From: Liolophura sinensis
Taxonomy: Eukaryota > Mollusca > Polyplacophora > Chitonida > Chitonidae
Assembly (NCBI RefSeq): GCF_032854445.1
Contig: NC_088302.1
Span: 30,349,979-30,413,978 of the forward strand
Length of the DNA stretch: 64,000 nucleotides
Reading direction: 5' to 3'
Part shown: in pieces, positions 34,581 to 46,700 of the stretch
Layout of the letters: every line of letters begins with the position of its first letter
How positions within the stretch are numbered: the first letter of the stretch is position 1
Translations under genes and position numbers: made by a program
The notes under the pieces: model-generated
Told to the model about the DNA's origin: nothing
What the model saw: the letters and a program-made list of their open reading frames with translations, nothing else
The model's database searches: none

Positions 34581-37500
34581 GCCTCTATAAATAGCGTACT
34601 CTCTCTGCGACAGACCTCTATAACCATGGTTTCAGGCTCTGTCAAAAGACACCCGTTTGTGTGGTACAAATGGTGATTGACACAATCATTATTAGCCAAT
34701 GAGCACTCCATACAAGCTGAACACCTTTGCGAAAGACATTGGTAGATTTTCATTGGTAGAGGTGGAGGTGTGCCTTTATTAATATTCATGATTAACCAAG
34801 AAAAAAACATTGACCACTGAACACCACATGGAAATTAAATAAATTCATAGAGAAGCTGGCATTATTGTTTCTGAGAAATTTAGGGTCAAACAACATACAT
34901 CGGAGATAACGGCATATTCTTCTTGGAACAGAAATATTATGTATCAGTAACACCTAAAGACAGAAACAGGGAAGCCCCGTCTGCTTCACCGTTCGCAGTG
35001 CTGCAGAGTACAGTAGTGTTAGGCCAGTAGTCTCGGACCTCCACGCATAGCCCATTTTCATGCTAAAAAATTATACCCAACCGTCACTGGCAAACCCTCT
35101 TCTAACATACGTGTAATCCAGTAGTTCAAACTTTTCGACTGAGTCAAACTGACTTCTGATATGAAATAACAACAACAACCTTTTTCGGCTAGGTGTTAGC
35201 ATGCTGTCCATTGGTCAGTGTGGATTAGTGGGCTCCAGATCCCCGGTGCAAGGATTTGCAGAGTGTTTCAGCAGAGGTTGCTAGACTGTAAGGCTAAGGC
35301 GCAGCATAAGGAGAATATATAAAGGCATAGTCAGTTCATTTTGCATACATGTGTATGCATGTTAGTTATATTACATTTATTTATTTTATTGGTGTTTTAC
35401 GCCGTACTCAAGAATATGTCACATTTACAACGGAGGCCAGAATTATGGCGAGAGGAAACCGGGCAGGGCTCAGAGGAAACCCACAACCATCTGCAGGTTG
35501 CTGGCCGACCTATCCACGTACAGCTGAAGAGGAAGCCAGCTTGAGCTGGGGACTGTTTCTCAAAGGGTTTGAGGTCACATACCCACATTGGTATTTGCGA
35601 CCGGCGTAACGTTACGACTCCTTTGAGAAACAGCCCCCTGCAAGTTACATAATATGACTAAGTAATTTTAGATTTGTCATTCTCCGGTTGTGATCGGTAA
35701 AATCAAGTGGCAGAGTCCATGGTTTTGATATATGTGAACAAGTGTCTTTTAGGCAAGTTAAATTACTTAGGAAAGTGACATTTTGTGCAGATATTTACTC
35801 CAGACTGCTGAAGTCAAAATGAGTTTATTCAGACTGTCTTAAGCTATGATGTACATGTAGATACGTACCATCAAAATGTATGATCCTTGCATCATTTGAT
35901 GTAATTCTAATCTTCACATAGCTGGTAATCTATTTATGATTACAGTATCTAAAAAATTACATTTAGATTAATATAAAGGGATGTCAGAGTATTTTGTCAT
36001 CTAGATTTACCTATGTTTTAAACAGATGATTACATTGAAAGATTTAACCGATGGAAAGCCGAGAAGACACAAGGTAACAATGGTAAAAATCTTCCTCCAA
36101 AAAGTGGGATTTCTTGTTTGGAGAAGAGAAAGTCATACATACCACAGACCATAAAGCAACGTTCACAAAATGAGACAAAGAAAGGCGCTCATTGCAAAGT
36201 TCCTGTTCCTGTAAAATCTACAACAGCAGAAATCAGTGGACAACTAAGGAGAAAAACGATATCCGAGCTGACTACCAGGAGCACGAAGCCTGATCCGTCT
36301 AAGACTAGATGTGACAGGAGGCAAACTGTATCTTCTGCGACCCTAAACCGGCCTGCTCAGCCACATAAGTCTGGACTGACTTCTACGAAGCGGTTTGTAC
36401 TCCCATCCTAGCTTCTTAAGACATGCTCACTCTTGGCAGTGAGTGATGAAATGTTGTCAGATACTGTCTACTAGGTCATTTAATCTGCTGATATGAAAGT
36501 ATTCAGGATTACTGTATCTCACCTTCTGTTTAGTATTTTTTAAGTGACACATCCAACTTCATTCTGATGGATTCATCCAACATTAGACCACTTCAGAGTT
36601 TTTTGGTGTGAAGTGTGGTTAAATTTATGTGAGAAAACTATAAGTAATCTGGAATTCAGGGTTGTTTTTTTTTTTCAGAATAAAAGTTGATTTCAAGTCA
36701 TGTAAAGTTATGTTTACTGAATTTTTGAACATAATTTGGCCATTTGCACCCCCGGAATAAAACCATATTTAAAATGAAACACTGTTGCTGATACATAAAA
36801 TATTTTGTTATATATTTTTAATGCTACCTTTTTTAATCTTGTATGTTCTTCCAGTAAGAATCTTGTCCCAGAACATTCAGTCTCAAAGAGGAAGAGAGTA
36901 AGTTACAGCCAAGTGACCCCACAAAAACCCCGACAGACCCCTAGAAGGAAAACCCAGGCTTCCCTCAGGTACGATCTATTAGAAGGCATTAAGCCTGATG
37001 GTTGTATGGAGTTATGCATAGTAGGTTGAAGAGGATGGGTGATAGGTGGGATATAGATGAGCGCATAGGGATTATGCCTATGTTGTAACATTGAAGTCTT
37101 TGGCAGGGCCTAGTACAGCTTTCTAGTTTGGGCGCTCTTTTACCAGGCTAATTTGGACTAAAATATTTTCAAATATTAAAGAAATTTTAAGAAATTAATA
37201 ACTTATGTACCAAACTTTAGTGTCAAAATTAACTACAACTTTGTGCTGTTGTGCAAATGAATATAAGCAATTTTTTTTCCAAACATTCAAGTTGAATTTA
37301 TCAGGGAATTTTCCCCATATTTGGAGTTTTCTTAAGGTACTGTAACTCTGCAACCTTTTCACAAGTTTTTAAGGTGTTTATACAAGCATATTCTGAAGAC
37401 TTCATCTTGTGTTGACATAAAATTATAAAACTTTTTGTGCAGCCCTGGTCAATCCAGCCAATGTACATGTAGTTTGGTCCCTGAAATCAAATTAAAAATG

Positions 37501-40500
37501 TGGATATATTCATGCACTAAAAGTTGGTCTTTCAAATGCTAAATGGTTGAGGAATTAGGGTATCCTGTAATTTGGGTACCCTTAAAGGGTATCAAAATGT
37601 CCTTGTATTTGACCCTGCCTTGGTGACCTTGCGTGACTGCCGCAGATTACAATACTCTAACATGGGTACAGACCAGCCAAGCGAGTTTGTCCCACAGCGA
37701 AGAAACCCCTGTTATGAGGCCTCAGAACCCCTTTTTTCTCTTATACCCTGTCCAAGTACGATACTTGACTCTTTTGATTGATGAAGTTGTATGTTTGAAT
37801 TCAGCTTCCACTGGCTCACCTGCAGCTATTCCTTTACAGATTAATTTTGTTGAGTATACATCAAACTGATTTGAATTCTTTCTGCTTCAGCCCACCCTGC
37901 GGCTAACTGGACAGCCACTGTTATAAATGAAATATTACTGATTATTTTACTTTTATTATTATTGATTAACGCGCCAAAAACTAAGACATTTGTTGGGAAT
38001 ATGTAAATTACATATGTCTGCAGGCTTGTTCTACCCTAATTCTTCAATCTTTTCAACCGTCTGTGCAACCAATATTTTTAAACATTCTGAGAGGACTATG
38101 GGATGTTGAGACATAATTGCACAGTTTTATGAAGCTTCCATCTTTAGTGACACAACCAAATAATTTTAGCATAATTTTCATAATAATTGTATGCTTAACT
38201 TCCAGTGAAAAAAAAAAGTGCTTTACAGGTCGAAAAGGTTGAAGATTTACATTAATTCCTTCAGCTTTCTGTAGCTCAGAAACTCCATTCAGCTCTCTCA
38301 ACCAGTGTTGTCGTGTAACCTAAGTATACAGTTTATTTACAAACTGGCCTTTATGTTGAAGATATTTGTCGCTTATTGAGTATTTGAGAGGACACAATTG
38401 TTTTATAGTCTTGAGCCATGTATTATAACACTGACTTTTATTCACAGGCAAGAGTTGGAGGAGTGGTTAAAAGCTAAAGGTAAAACCCCATCTCGCTGCC
38501 GTCATCTAATGTGCTATGGAACTGACAGAACTTCAGCAGGGGGCCCATGTCAGCCCCACACTAAGCCACTGTTGTCTGTGGAGGAGATATCCCAACAGGT
38601 AAGGTTATCTTTAATACAGAAATGCAAATCACGTTACCATAGACACTGTTACACCAGATACATACAAATATATGGTTGGGTTTCCCCTGGGCTCTGCCCG
38701 GTTTCCTCCCACCATAATCCTGGCCGCGGTCGTATAAGTGAAATATTCTTGAGTACGGCGTAAAACACCAATCAAATAAATATTTAAATCAGTACAAATA
38801 TATGGGGTGCATTTGATTCACTTCCTGGTGGCCAATGGAGGAGGTAGTGACCACTGGAGGAGGTAGTGACCACTGGAGGAGGTAGTGACCACTGGAGGAG
38901 GTGGTGACCACTGGAGGAGGTAGTGACCACTGGAGGAGGTAGTGACCACTGAGGTGTCATTCTGTTGGCCACTTGAGGACACCAGTGGCGCCACTGCCGC
39001 CACCAAGTCTGTGGCCCATGGAGTTAGTGGTGTGTGCGGTATCATCGTAACTCACACGACTTCCGGAACATCGGGGCTTCACATGGTGTCCTCCAGTGGC
39101 CACTGAATCTGCCACCACGGTCAGATCGACGAATGGAATTCACCCACATAGAAAAGCGATGAATATTCCAGTTTCTTCTGATAAATTCCAAATTTGAGTA
39201 CTTAGTCTGGTTGCATTCATGTTGTTTAGTTTTTAATATTTTATATTACTCTATATACATATATTCTACAAAACTATAGTAGTATGTAATACACTTAGTT
39301 AAGGCATCATCACATGATCATTACAGAGAAGGGTTCTGCAAACATCTGGCATTTGCGATTCATCAAACAATGGGCGTCAGCAGAAGTTTTAGTGTGGTAG
39401 TCCAGTCAAATGCCTAGACAGTTAAATGCGCACAACCTCCTTCTGTTGTTGTTGTGTATGCCGCCACCACATCCACAATCAACAGAAAACATTTACATTG
39501 AACGTATTCACACTTTTCTAACCATTTCATCACCATTGTGGAACATTTTGGTTGTTTCAGCAAAGAGCCATGGAGCAGGAATTGACAGAGGATAATGTAG
39601 ATATGGATGTTGAGAAGTCTGACAATCTCATGGTTGGGGTGAACATCATGGAAGAAAAGCTGAGACAACTGCTTAAGGAATGTATGGCACTTCTGGATAT
39701 GGTGAGAGAGCAGTGTCACGTTTGTTACTCTGTCAGCTTACTCTATGTAATCCAGGCTGAAAACCCATGCGTTGTTTAGAGTTGGGTGGTTAGCTGTTCT
39801 GTTTACATGTATATTAAAGCAAAAGAAAGCTAAAATATGAAGTAAACGTTCATCATACAGACAACTGAAAACTATAAAAATACTTTTTTTTATTTTTTTT
39901 AGATTTTTTGACGAGTGTTGAAAGGCATTCAAATATTTGAATTCTTTGGTGGGCTTTATGAGCCATAGTGACGGTATTTAGGAACTCTGACGTCATATCA
40001 CCTTTTTTTCATGACGAGAAGGAAGGAATTTTTGTAAACGTTACATCAGTAATCTTTTAGTCAAGGGAAAAAAAAAAAAAAAAGAGTTGGAAAATCTTCC
40101 TGTGACATCAGAGTTCCTAAACGCTAATAGGTCCATAAAGCCCCACCTTAGAATGCCTTTATCTCTTTTCACAAAAATTTTGAAAAATAAATGACAGTAT
40201 ATTTTTGCACAGTTTTAAATGGTCTATTAACTGATGCCTGCTTCAATTTTTAGGGTTCTGCTCCTTTAAAGCATCTCCACTACTTTTTGTTTAGTTATTT
40301 ACTTCGTTGATATTTTATGCCGTACCCAAGAATATTTCACTTATGCGATAGCAGCGAATTTTATGTTGGGGGAAACCTGACCGTGGCTCTGAATTTGGAA
40401 TTGCTGGGGTGTCATGCATGATATTATTATGATACAAGCACGTCAGAATTGAAATTGGCCAAGTACAAGGAGAGACCTTTGTAAAATGATCAAACTAAGA

Positions 40501-42445
40501 TTAACCTAGTGTTAAACCTGGAGCCAGAAAAAAAACTCCTCAGGGATAAACTGGCTTGTTCTGAAGTGCATGGACATATGTTCATCAAAACAACACAACA
40601 CAAAACCTGCACGAGCTGGATTTGACAACTGTGATTTGTAGTGGGCATTTCTTTGTTTTTCTCACATGCAGAGTTGTCCAGTCGAGAGCTTATTAGCTTG
40701 GCTTGACAGGATAGCTGTAGACATGCCTGAGGCGCTCAAGTCAGCAGATTTCTGGATCTCCAAGGCAAAGCTTATGCAGTCGACGGGAAACACAAATCAT
40801 GTGCTGGAAGTCTTTGAGCAAGCTGTCCGTCATGAAGCTAAGGTGCGTTTTTCAGTTTCTTATTTTCCAACCAATTGTGATGTGTATTTTATTAGATTTT
40901 AATAAAATCATCTCGTATACTTAAGATGTACTTATTTCCTCCATCCTGTGAAAAGGGAAAAAATTAGGAGACTTATGAAATACATTTTCATACCAAAACA
41001 AACGTATGGTATTTTTGTATCATATTCTGTAGGTTATACTTGTAGTCTTATGCTTGTTAAATTTATCAGTGGTTATTTTGGAAAGCTGCAGCTGATTGAA
41101 CTACGTCTAAGGGATAACATTAATTCAGACTGCATGTACAAACATTTTTGGACACTTAAGCCCTTTTATAATCCTTTGTGGTACATGAGAGATGATATTG
41201 CCTGGAGAGCCTTATCAGTTGGATTGCCATATCAGTTTATCATCCTCATGTTTCAAGCCTCTATCTCTTCACCTACAGCCATCTGATGCTCTTGCCAAAG
41301 AACTGACAGAGATGGTGAAGGAGATGACGACAGGAGGCCTAAAATACCTGGGTGTCAGTAAGTGTGAGGACCTTCTGGCCACGCCCAGGACACCAGGGCG
41401 ACAGATCAAGGAGGTACAACGCAACAACATCTTCGAGTCGTCCGCCATCAAGTTCTGCGTCAAGGACAAAACTCCTTTACTCAAGAGGTAAGATAGAAAA
41501 TACCTTTGTTGATTGATTTGTTTATTTGATTGATGTTTTATGCTGTACTCAAGAATATTTCACTTGTACGACAGTGGTCAGTATTATGGTGGGAGGAAAC
41601 CCACGACCATTTGTATGTAGCTGCCAGACCTTCTTATGTATGACCTGAGAGAAAGTTAGTGTGAGCTTGACTTTCGATTTTATGATCTTACAGCGACCAC
41701 ATTGTGGCACGCTAACCACTTGGCCATGGAGGTCTTTACTTTTATTGAAGAGGTAAAATACAAATACCTGTATTGATTAATTGAGATAAATATGCCTTAA
41801 TTGACCAGGTAAGGTAAAAATATCTTTGCTAATAAGAGGTGATATATTAAAAAAAAAAAAGCTTTATTCGTGATGTAAGATAAAAATAAGCTAAGATAAG
41901 AAATACCTTTGGTGAAGACTTAGATAAAAAATACTTTTGCTGAAGGACAAAGATGAAACTTTGCAGATGAAGTAAGATAACAATTCATATATCTTTACTC
42001 AAGAGGCAAGATGAAAATACCTGCTGTGAAATTAAATCACATAAATTAGAGTGATAAAGATCAAGACTTTACCGAAACTAATATTTGCTTTGATTAATCA
42101 AGATAATATGGGACTTTCTGTGAAATAATTCAGTTAAGATTAAGACAGTGTACATTCAGAATCAAAGCATTTGGATACACTATTAGTAATGGTATCTCAA
42201 ATCCATGTTTTAGGATGAGAGATGTATATGGAACTGATGGATGTTCACCATGTATGATTGTGACCCCTGTCCGTCGGTCCACACGCAAAAGTCTGGCCAC
42301 CATCCACGAGTCCCTCCAGGAGAAGGACAGGCTGTATGCCTCCATGACTGACATCCCACTATCAGAACAGAAGGTCAGCCTCTACCAGGTCAACCCCGCC
42401 TTGACAGCAGAAAGCCACACCCACTTGACAGAGGGCGTGTCTTAG
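32110..42445 (+). CDS. CKAP2L: Cytoskeleton-associated protein 2-like (CKAP2/CKAP2L), complete, nine exons
   Basis: Exons 32110-32149, 33833-34396, 36026-36392, 36855-36968, 38448-38598, 39561-39701, 40672-40842, 41279-41487 and 42214-42445, all in phase: 662 residues. CKAP2 and CKAP2L bind microtubules and act in mitotic spindle and spindle-pole assembly. Seen: a basic, Ser/Pro/Lys-rich, probably disordered N-terminal half; motif ELEEWLKAKGKTPSR at 363 on; then the helical C-terminal domain with FWISKAKLMQS, VFEQAVRHEA and the signature ITPVRRSTRKS-like stretch (MIVTPVRRSTRKS). Exon 3 uses a weak donor (CG|GTTTGT), chosen because only it fits the phase of exon 4. Three L/I..F/W..W/K-type motifs recur (near 17, 204 and 364). 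The start ATG encodes MDSKVTKRAKEKQ. CKAP2 and CKAP2L cannot be told apart here; vertebrates split later. Convergent with C4orf33. Confidence 0.87.
33495..33597 (-). repeat. SINE family A fragment
   Basis: Middle and 5' body (ACCATCCGCAGGTTGCTGGC, CCAGCATGACCTGGATTTGA, GCAGCCGCATTGGT) in CKAP2 intron 1. No tail and no complete head. Confidence 0.65.
34515..34578 (+). repeat. (TA)n microsatellite
   Basis: About 32 uninterrupted TA units just downstream of CKAP2 exon 2. Confidence 0.95.
35375..35548 (-). repeat. SINE family A, head missing
   Basis: Tail and body are present (TTGGTGTTTTACGCCGTACT, GAGGAAACCGGGCAGGGCTC, AGGAAGCCAGC). It stops abruptly at GAGCTG where the hairpin element at 35548-35637 begins. 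Confidence 0.8.
35548..35637. mobile_element. 90-bp hairpin element with 18-bp inverted ends
   Basis: Left end GGGGACTGTTTCTCAAAGG and right end, in reverse complement, GGGGCTGTTTCTCAAAGG. CTG occurs on both flanks and may be a 3-bp target duplication. The interior is about 50 bp with no gene. It borders the broken SINE to its left. Confidence 0.6.
37335..37566 (+). repeat. Dispersed repeat family F, longer copy
   Basis: Contains CTGCAACCTTTTCAC near the left end, TAAAATTATAAAACTTTTTG and CAATCCAGCCAATGTACATG in the middle, and GGTTGAGGAATTAGGGTATC at the right. Both ends carry an ...CAACCTTTTC/GGTTGAGGAATTAGGG type motif in opposite orientations, suggesting a non-autonomous DNA element. It lies in CKAP2 intron 4. 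Confidence 0.55.
38033..38260 (+). repeat. Dispersed repeat family E
   Basis: Left end CTACCCTAATTCTTCAATCT followed by TTTCAACC, body with TTTAAACATTCTGAGAGGAC, right end GGTCGAAAAGGTTGAAGATT in inverted orientation to the left end. Other copies at 23515-23600 (-) and 63915-64000 (+). Confidence 0.6.
38663..38790 (+). repeat. SINE family A, 3' half
   Basis: GTTGGGTTTCCCCTGGGCTC, CCGGTTTCCTCCCACCATAA, GTCGTATAAGTGAAATATTC, TTGAGTACGGCGTAAAACAC and a CAATCAAATAAA tail. Among the least diverged copies; it lies just after CKAP2 exon 5. Confidence 0.85.
38815..39135. mobile_element. Inverted-end element G, copy with internal 19-bp minisatellite
   Basis: Left part ATTCACTTCCTGGTGGCCAA.GGAGGAGG and right part, in reverse complement, ATTCAGTGGCCACTGGAGGA match each other; the outermost bases (GGGTGCATTTGATTC and GGGTGAATTCCATTC) also match in part. 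Inside the left arm AGGAGGTAGTGACCACTGG is repeated about seven times (38832-38958). A second copy without the expansion is at 50035-50235. Confidence 0.65.
39921..40160. mobile_element. Fold-back element with long inverted arms
   Basis: The left arm runs AAAGGCATTC...TGGTGGGCTTTATG...TATTTAGGAACTCTGACGTCA. The right arm in reverse complement runs AAAGGCATTC...GGTGGGGCTTTATGG...CGTTTAGGAACTCTGATGTCA. Arms are about 60-75 bp with indels around a loop of about 100 bp containing a poly(A) run. No coding content. It lies in the CKAP2 intron after exon 6. Confidence 0.7.
40300..40395 (-). repeat. SINE family A, 3' fragment
   Basis: TATTTTATGCCGTACCCAAGAATATTTCACTTATGCGA-like block and a GGGGGAAACCTGACCG-like block; the rest of the element is absent. 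Confidence 0.65.
41512..41735 (-). repeat. SINE family A, nearly full length
   Basis: TTATTTGATTGATGTTTTATGC at the tail end, CTCAAGAATATTTCACTTGT, GGTGGGAGGAAACCCACGAC, and head remnants GGCACGCTAACCACTTGGCC at the right. It lies between the last two CKAP2 exons. Confidence 0.8.
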
Positions 42446-43175
42446 GTCCAACTGTGTGATGTTTGGTATTGAAACACGTAGTATAACAGTGTACACTGTG
42501 CTTTACATTGTATATCCATCACCACATATCACAGACACGTACTTATTGATGGTGGTTTAATGTCATCACTAAATCTATCAGAAATAAACTGGTATTTAGG
42601 AATTTCCTAGAGAGGTAATTATGTTACATGGAATACCCTGCAAATGATTTTTACAGACACAAATTCACTTCTCATTTACTTCTCTCAAAGAGGTTTGATC
42701 CATCAAATCATTTGTTAATGCATAATTTGAACTCAAATTATTGTATAAGTGTGGTCTTATAAGTCTGGAATGATGTGAAATATTATGATATAATATTTGT
42801 ACTTGCTGCTGACTCGGGAGTTTATTTAAGGTATAATATTTTGTTTATATGGTAGATTAGTACCCACAAGAGAGCTTTTTTGTCCCATAATTAGCTGTCA
42901 CCATATAAATCATCAAATACACTGCATTTCTAATGAAAGTAGTTCATTTTCTAGTCACTAAAAAGATATCAAATTCTTGTTTCTTTCTTTGTTATGCTTT
43001 CATTCCTTTTTTCATTATTATTTCTTTCCTGGTTATGGCTGAGCAATATAAATGATGGCTTAAAACAGAATACAAATTGTCTGCACTCTTAAACGCCCAC
43101 AAGCTTCTATCACTACATTCAGCAAGGAAATGCAAAGAAAATATAGCCCAGCATTGAATTGAATTGAATTGCCTG

Positions 43176-43224
<49 letters not shown>

Positions 43225-43779
43225 TTTCTACATATATGCATACTGAATCGTGTTCTTGTTCATACTGTGTTGCTATAGAGTTTGTACTAGGCACAGCTAC
43301 ATTGATATGAGCACATTATCAGAGTTTTTGAAACTATGCAAGGCAGCTGAAAGAATGTGTAAAAAAAACAGCATCTAGCGACTAACAACTACTATACTTA
43401 ACTTTTCTGATGGCATGTAACAGAATGCAAATATTTTAGGTCACACATCTGCTGACAGCTGTGCTATATTGTACAATATTATGGAACTAAAGACTATTCT
43501 TTCTGTTATTGCACTCTATGCCTGTTCAACAAAGACCTGATCTGAGTGACCTCCACTTGGTTCAGAACTATTTCATTTTGCTTTGCACATAAGAAAACTG
43601 CTTCTGGGAGGTATTTTGAATGAGACTATATAACCGTACAGTGTATATATATATGTATAGATGCACAGAAATATGCCAGTCCATATGTAAACAATGCTGA
43701 TATATGTCTCCAAATGGCGCTTTAAAATAAACATTTGATCAAAATTTGAATTGCCAACTTCTTGTTTTTTCACGTCTGT
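42446..43779. other. CKAP2 3' UTR and convergent spacer
   Basis: Between the CKAP2 stop (42445) and the UPF0462 stop (43780). First AATAAA on the plus strand at 42583-42588; another at about 43727. A (TA)n run lies at 43178-43220. No gene. Confidence 0.7.
43178..43220 (+). repeat. (TA)n microsatellite
   Basis: About 20 TA units in the convergent spacer. Confidence 0.95.
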
Positions 43780-46700
43780 TTATTTCTTCTTCCAGTACTT
43801 TGGGTCTGGTTCAGTGTTGTCAGGCAGCAAAGCTTTCAGGTTTATGGGCTGGAAGTACTCCAACCTATGGCTAAAAAAAGAAAAAACAAGACGCAGGTTC
43901 ATCAGTACTTTCAAAGTTGCAGCTAATTTATATAAAGACATATTATTGAAGTTCATCATAGTCATTTTGCCCTCTTCCAAAAAAACTCACTTTAAATGAT
44001 CAGTTTTCAAACGAGTACGTCTAATACTGGCCCTCCTACATTAGTCATGTGGTTAAATGCAGATGCCTTAGCTCGCTAGCCCAGCGTAATGACCTAGGAG
44101 CCTCTCACCAATGTGGCTGCTGTGGGTTCAAGTCCAGTTCATGCTGGCTTCCTCTCCAGCAGTGCGTGGGAAGGTCTTCCAGCAACATGCGAATGGGCTG
44201 TGGGTTTCCCCCAGGCTCTTCCACCTCCCAATAAAAAGCTGACCGCTGTCATATAAGTGAAATATTCTTGAGTAAGGGGTAAAACACCAATCAAATAAAT
44301 AAATAAATAAATACTTTAACTAGGTTTAACATGTGGTGAGGGTTAGTGCTACTTGAGGCCAGTTTTCTATAGCCATAACCCTAACCACCATGACATGAGT
44401 TCAACATTCTTGAGTACTTGTTCTCGAATTGAGTAACATCAGCTGGGCTGTTCTAAATGATAAATGACGATTTCTAGCCATGGCGTTACCAGCACTCCTG
44501 ATCAATATGTCTGATCAATAAATCAAAGGGCAATGTGAAATATGGATTGCATGTGTTATAAACATGTACAAAGCTGAGATGTATCTGCTTATTGTGGCAG
44601 TTGGAATTTTTTCCTCAGTTATGTTAATGACAACTCCTTCAGTTACATAAAGCAAACTTTCAATGTGGCTGCTTACACCATTCTCAGACAGAAGTCACAC
44701 AGAAAAGGTCACTTTATTTAATTAGGGAATGTTATAACACATGTAACAGACTTCCTGTTATACTTTGCAGTCACTGTACACAAAGTTCACTTTTTTGGTA
44801 TCAATTTCCATATTTTCAAATGGTGAAAAGGAAGAAACCATTCATAATTTGTTTGTTACTCATGCAGACCAAAAGGAAACATATCACAAATTTTTTACAA
44901 TGTGAAATTCAGCAAACAATTCACCAGCCATTCACAATATAATATTTCTTTCTCATGCAGACTGAAGGGGGACAACTCACAAATCTGGTTCAGAGTACTT
45001 TCCCTTGGGTGTTGGATACAGTGACTCGTATGTTCTTTTATCGCCAACACCGTGAATAGAATAGCAGTTCATCTTGGACACTTGGCTTGGGAAGTAACCA
45101 GCGGGTATGACAGCCCTTCCCTGCCACTTTTTATCCTCAATTGTAGCTTGATACTCCAAAGGTAATTTATCCTACAGGAACAATACAGATCACCAGAATA
45201 TATATAAAATTTTGAGTTTGACGACCTTCAGTCAAATTACTGACACATGAAAACATTCAGATATTTGTGAAATTTTTCCAGGAACGGTGAAGTAATGTGC
45301 TCTCTCCAGTATCATACATTACTGTATTTCACCATAAAATTTAATATTTTTCAAGTGACACAAACTGCTGGACTCTAACTAGTTTTCTGTGGAGTTTCAT
45401 TTTTTTATCAGAAAAACAAAGGTGTTGGCATCAAAAGGCCTTCATGTGCTCCTGAACGTGCATTTTTGCATACTGCTACCAAACTTTGGGTAAAACACAG
45501 TACTGTTTCTTCTATTTTATCTTCAAAAGAGATGCAAAAACAAAGAAATTGTGAAGATGGATAAGCTATATCACTCCTTCTCTATATACATGTGCATCCC
45601 TCCCCCACCCCCCCTCCCAACTCAAACAAGACTGTTCGATGAATTACCATTATCTTACCTGTATTGGATGTCTGTACCCATCTAGCAATAACAAAAGGTG
45701 TTGACCATGCCTACAACAGAAGCATGCATGCATACATGAAACATTTCATCTTTATTTCTTTATATGCAGTTTACGATAACTCCTTAGGTTACTTTGTAGA
45801 TAAAACCTGAACCATATTACTTCCTTCCATGGTTTTCAACATTAAGAGATTAGTCGCCCTGTAATGCTGTTACTATTAATGTTTGGTGTCTAGAGTGTGG
45901 TGTTTCACTGAGGCAGCACTACAACACTGATGGCAAAGCCCAGGCAATCCTGTGCCTCAAGGGGACACTATTGTCATGAATTTACTATTGTAATAAGTTG
46001 CTTATCTGCCTTATTGGGTGAATTCTGTTGATCTTAGAAAGGTGCTGTGAGGTTTGTTTGATAGGAAAAATATGCTTCAACACTAAAAAAAAATATTTTT
46101 TGACTTTCTCTGCCTCTAAGAATGCCCTGTTTTGGAGGAAATTTAGGGTAAATATAAAGCCATGTTGTTAAAACCATATGTCATAAATTATTTCACCTTG
46201 CTGCTAAGGTAAAGGTGTCTAATACTGAGCTACCAACACTAAAAAAAAATAGTTTTTGACTTTCTCTGCCTCTAAAAATGCCGTTTTGGAGGAAATTTAG
46301 GGCAAATATAAAGCGATGTTGTTAAAACCATATGTCATAAATTATTTCACCTTGCTGCTAAGGTAAAGGTGTCTAATACTGAGCTACAAGCTGAACACAT
46401 ACTATTTTTCAAAGAGTTGCATAACTGCGCTTGATAAGTATGAGTGACTTAATTACAGTACACGTGCACTTACGGGGAAAATTCCATTTCAAGGTATTCA
46501 TTTTTGTCGTTCAAAAAGAATGCCTCCACAACTAAAAAATAAAAACAAAATTAATAAAAACTCATTTAAAACAAATGTTATAGTGGGGTGTCATAAATGG
46601 TGTTTTCGGCAAGATACTTTAGTGATGACAGCACTTTGGTGGCAATCTTTGTACATCCTTGTTTCTTGTCCATTCAAGAAGGCCATGTTAGTGTCAGGGT

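Noticed and set aside
43751-43999. Plus-strand open frame at the end of the UPF0462 gene
   Set aside because: Antisense shadow of the terminal UPF0462 exon, with no features of its own.
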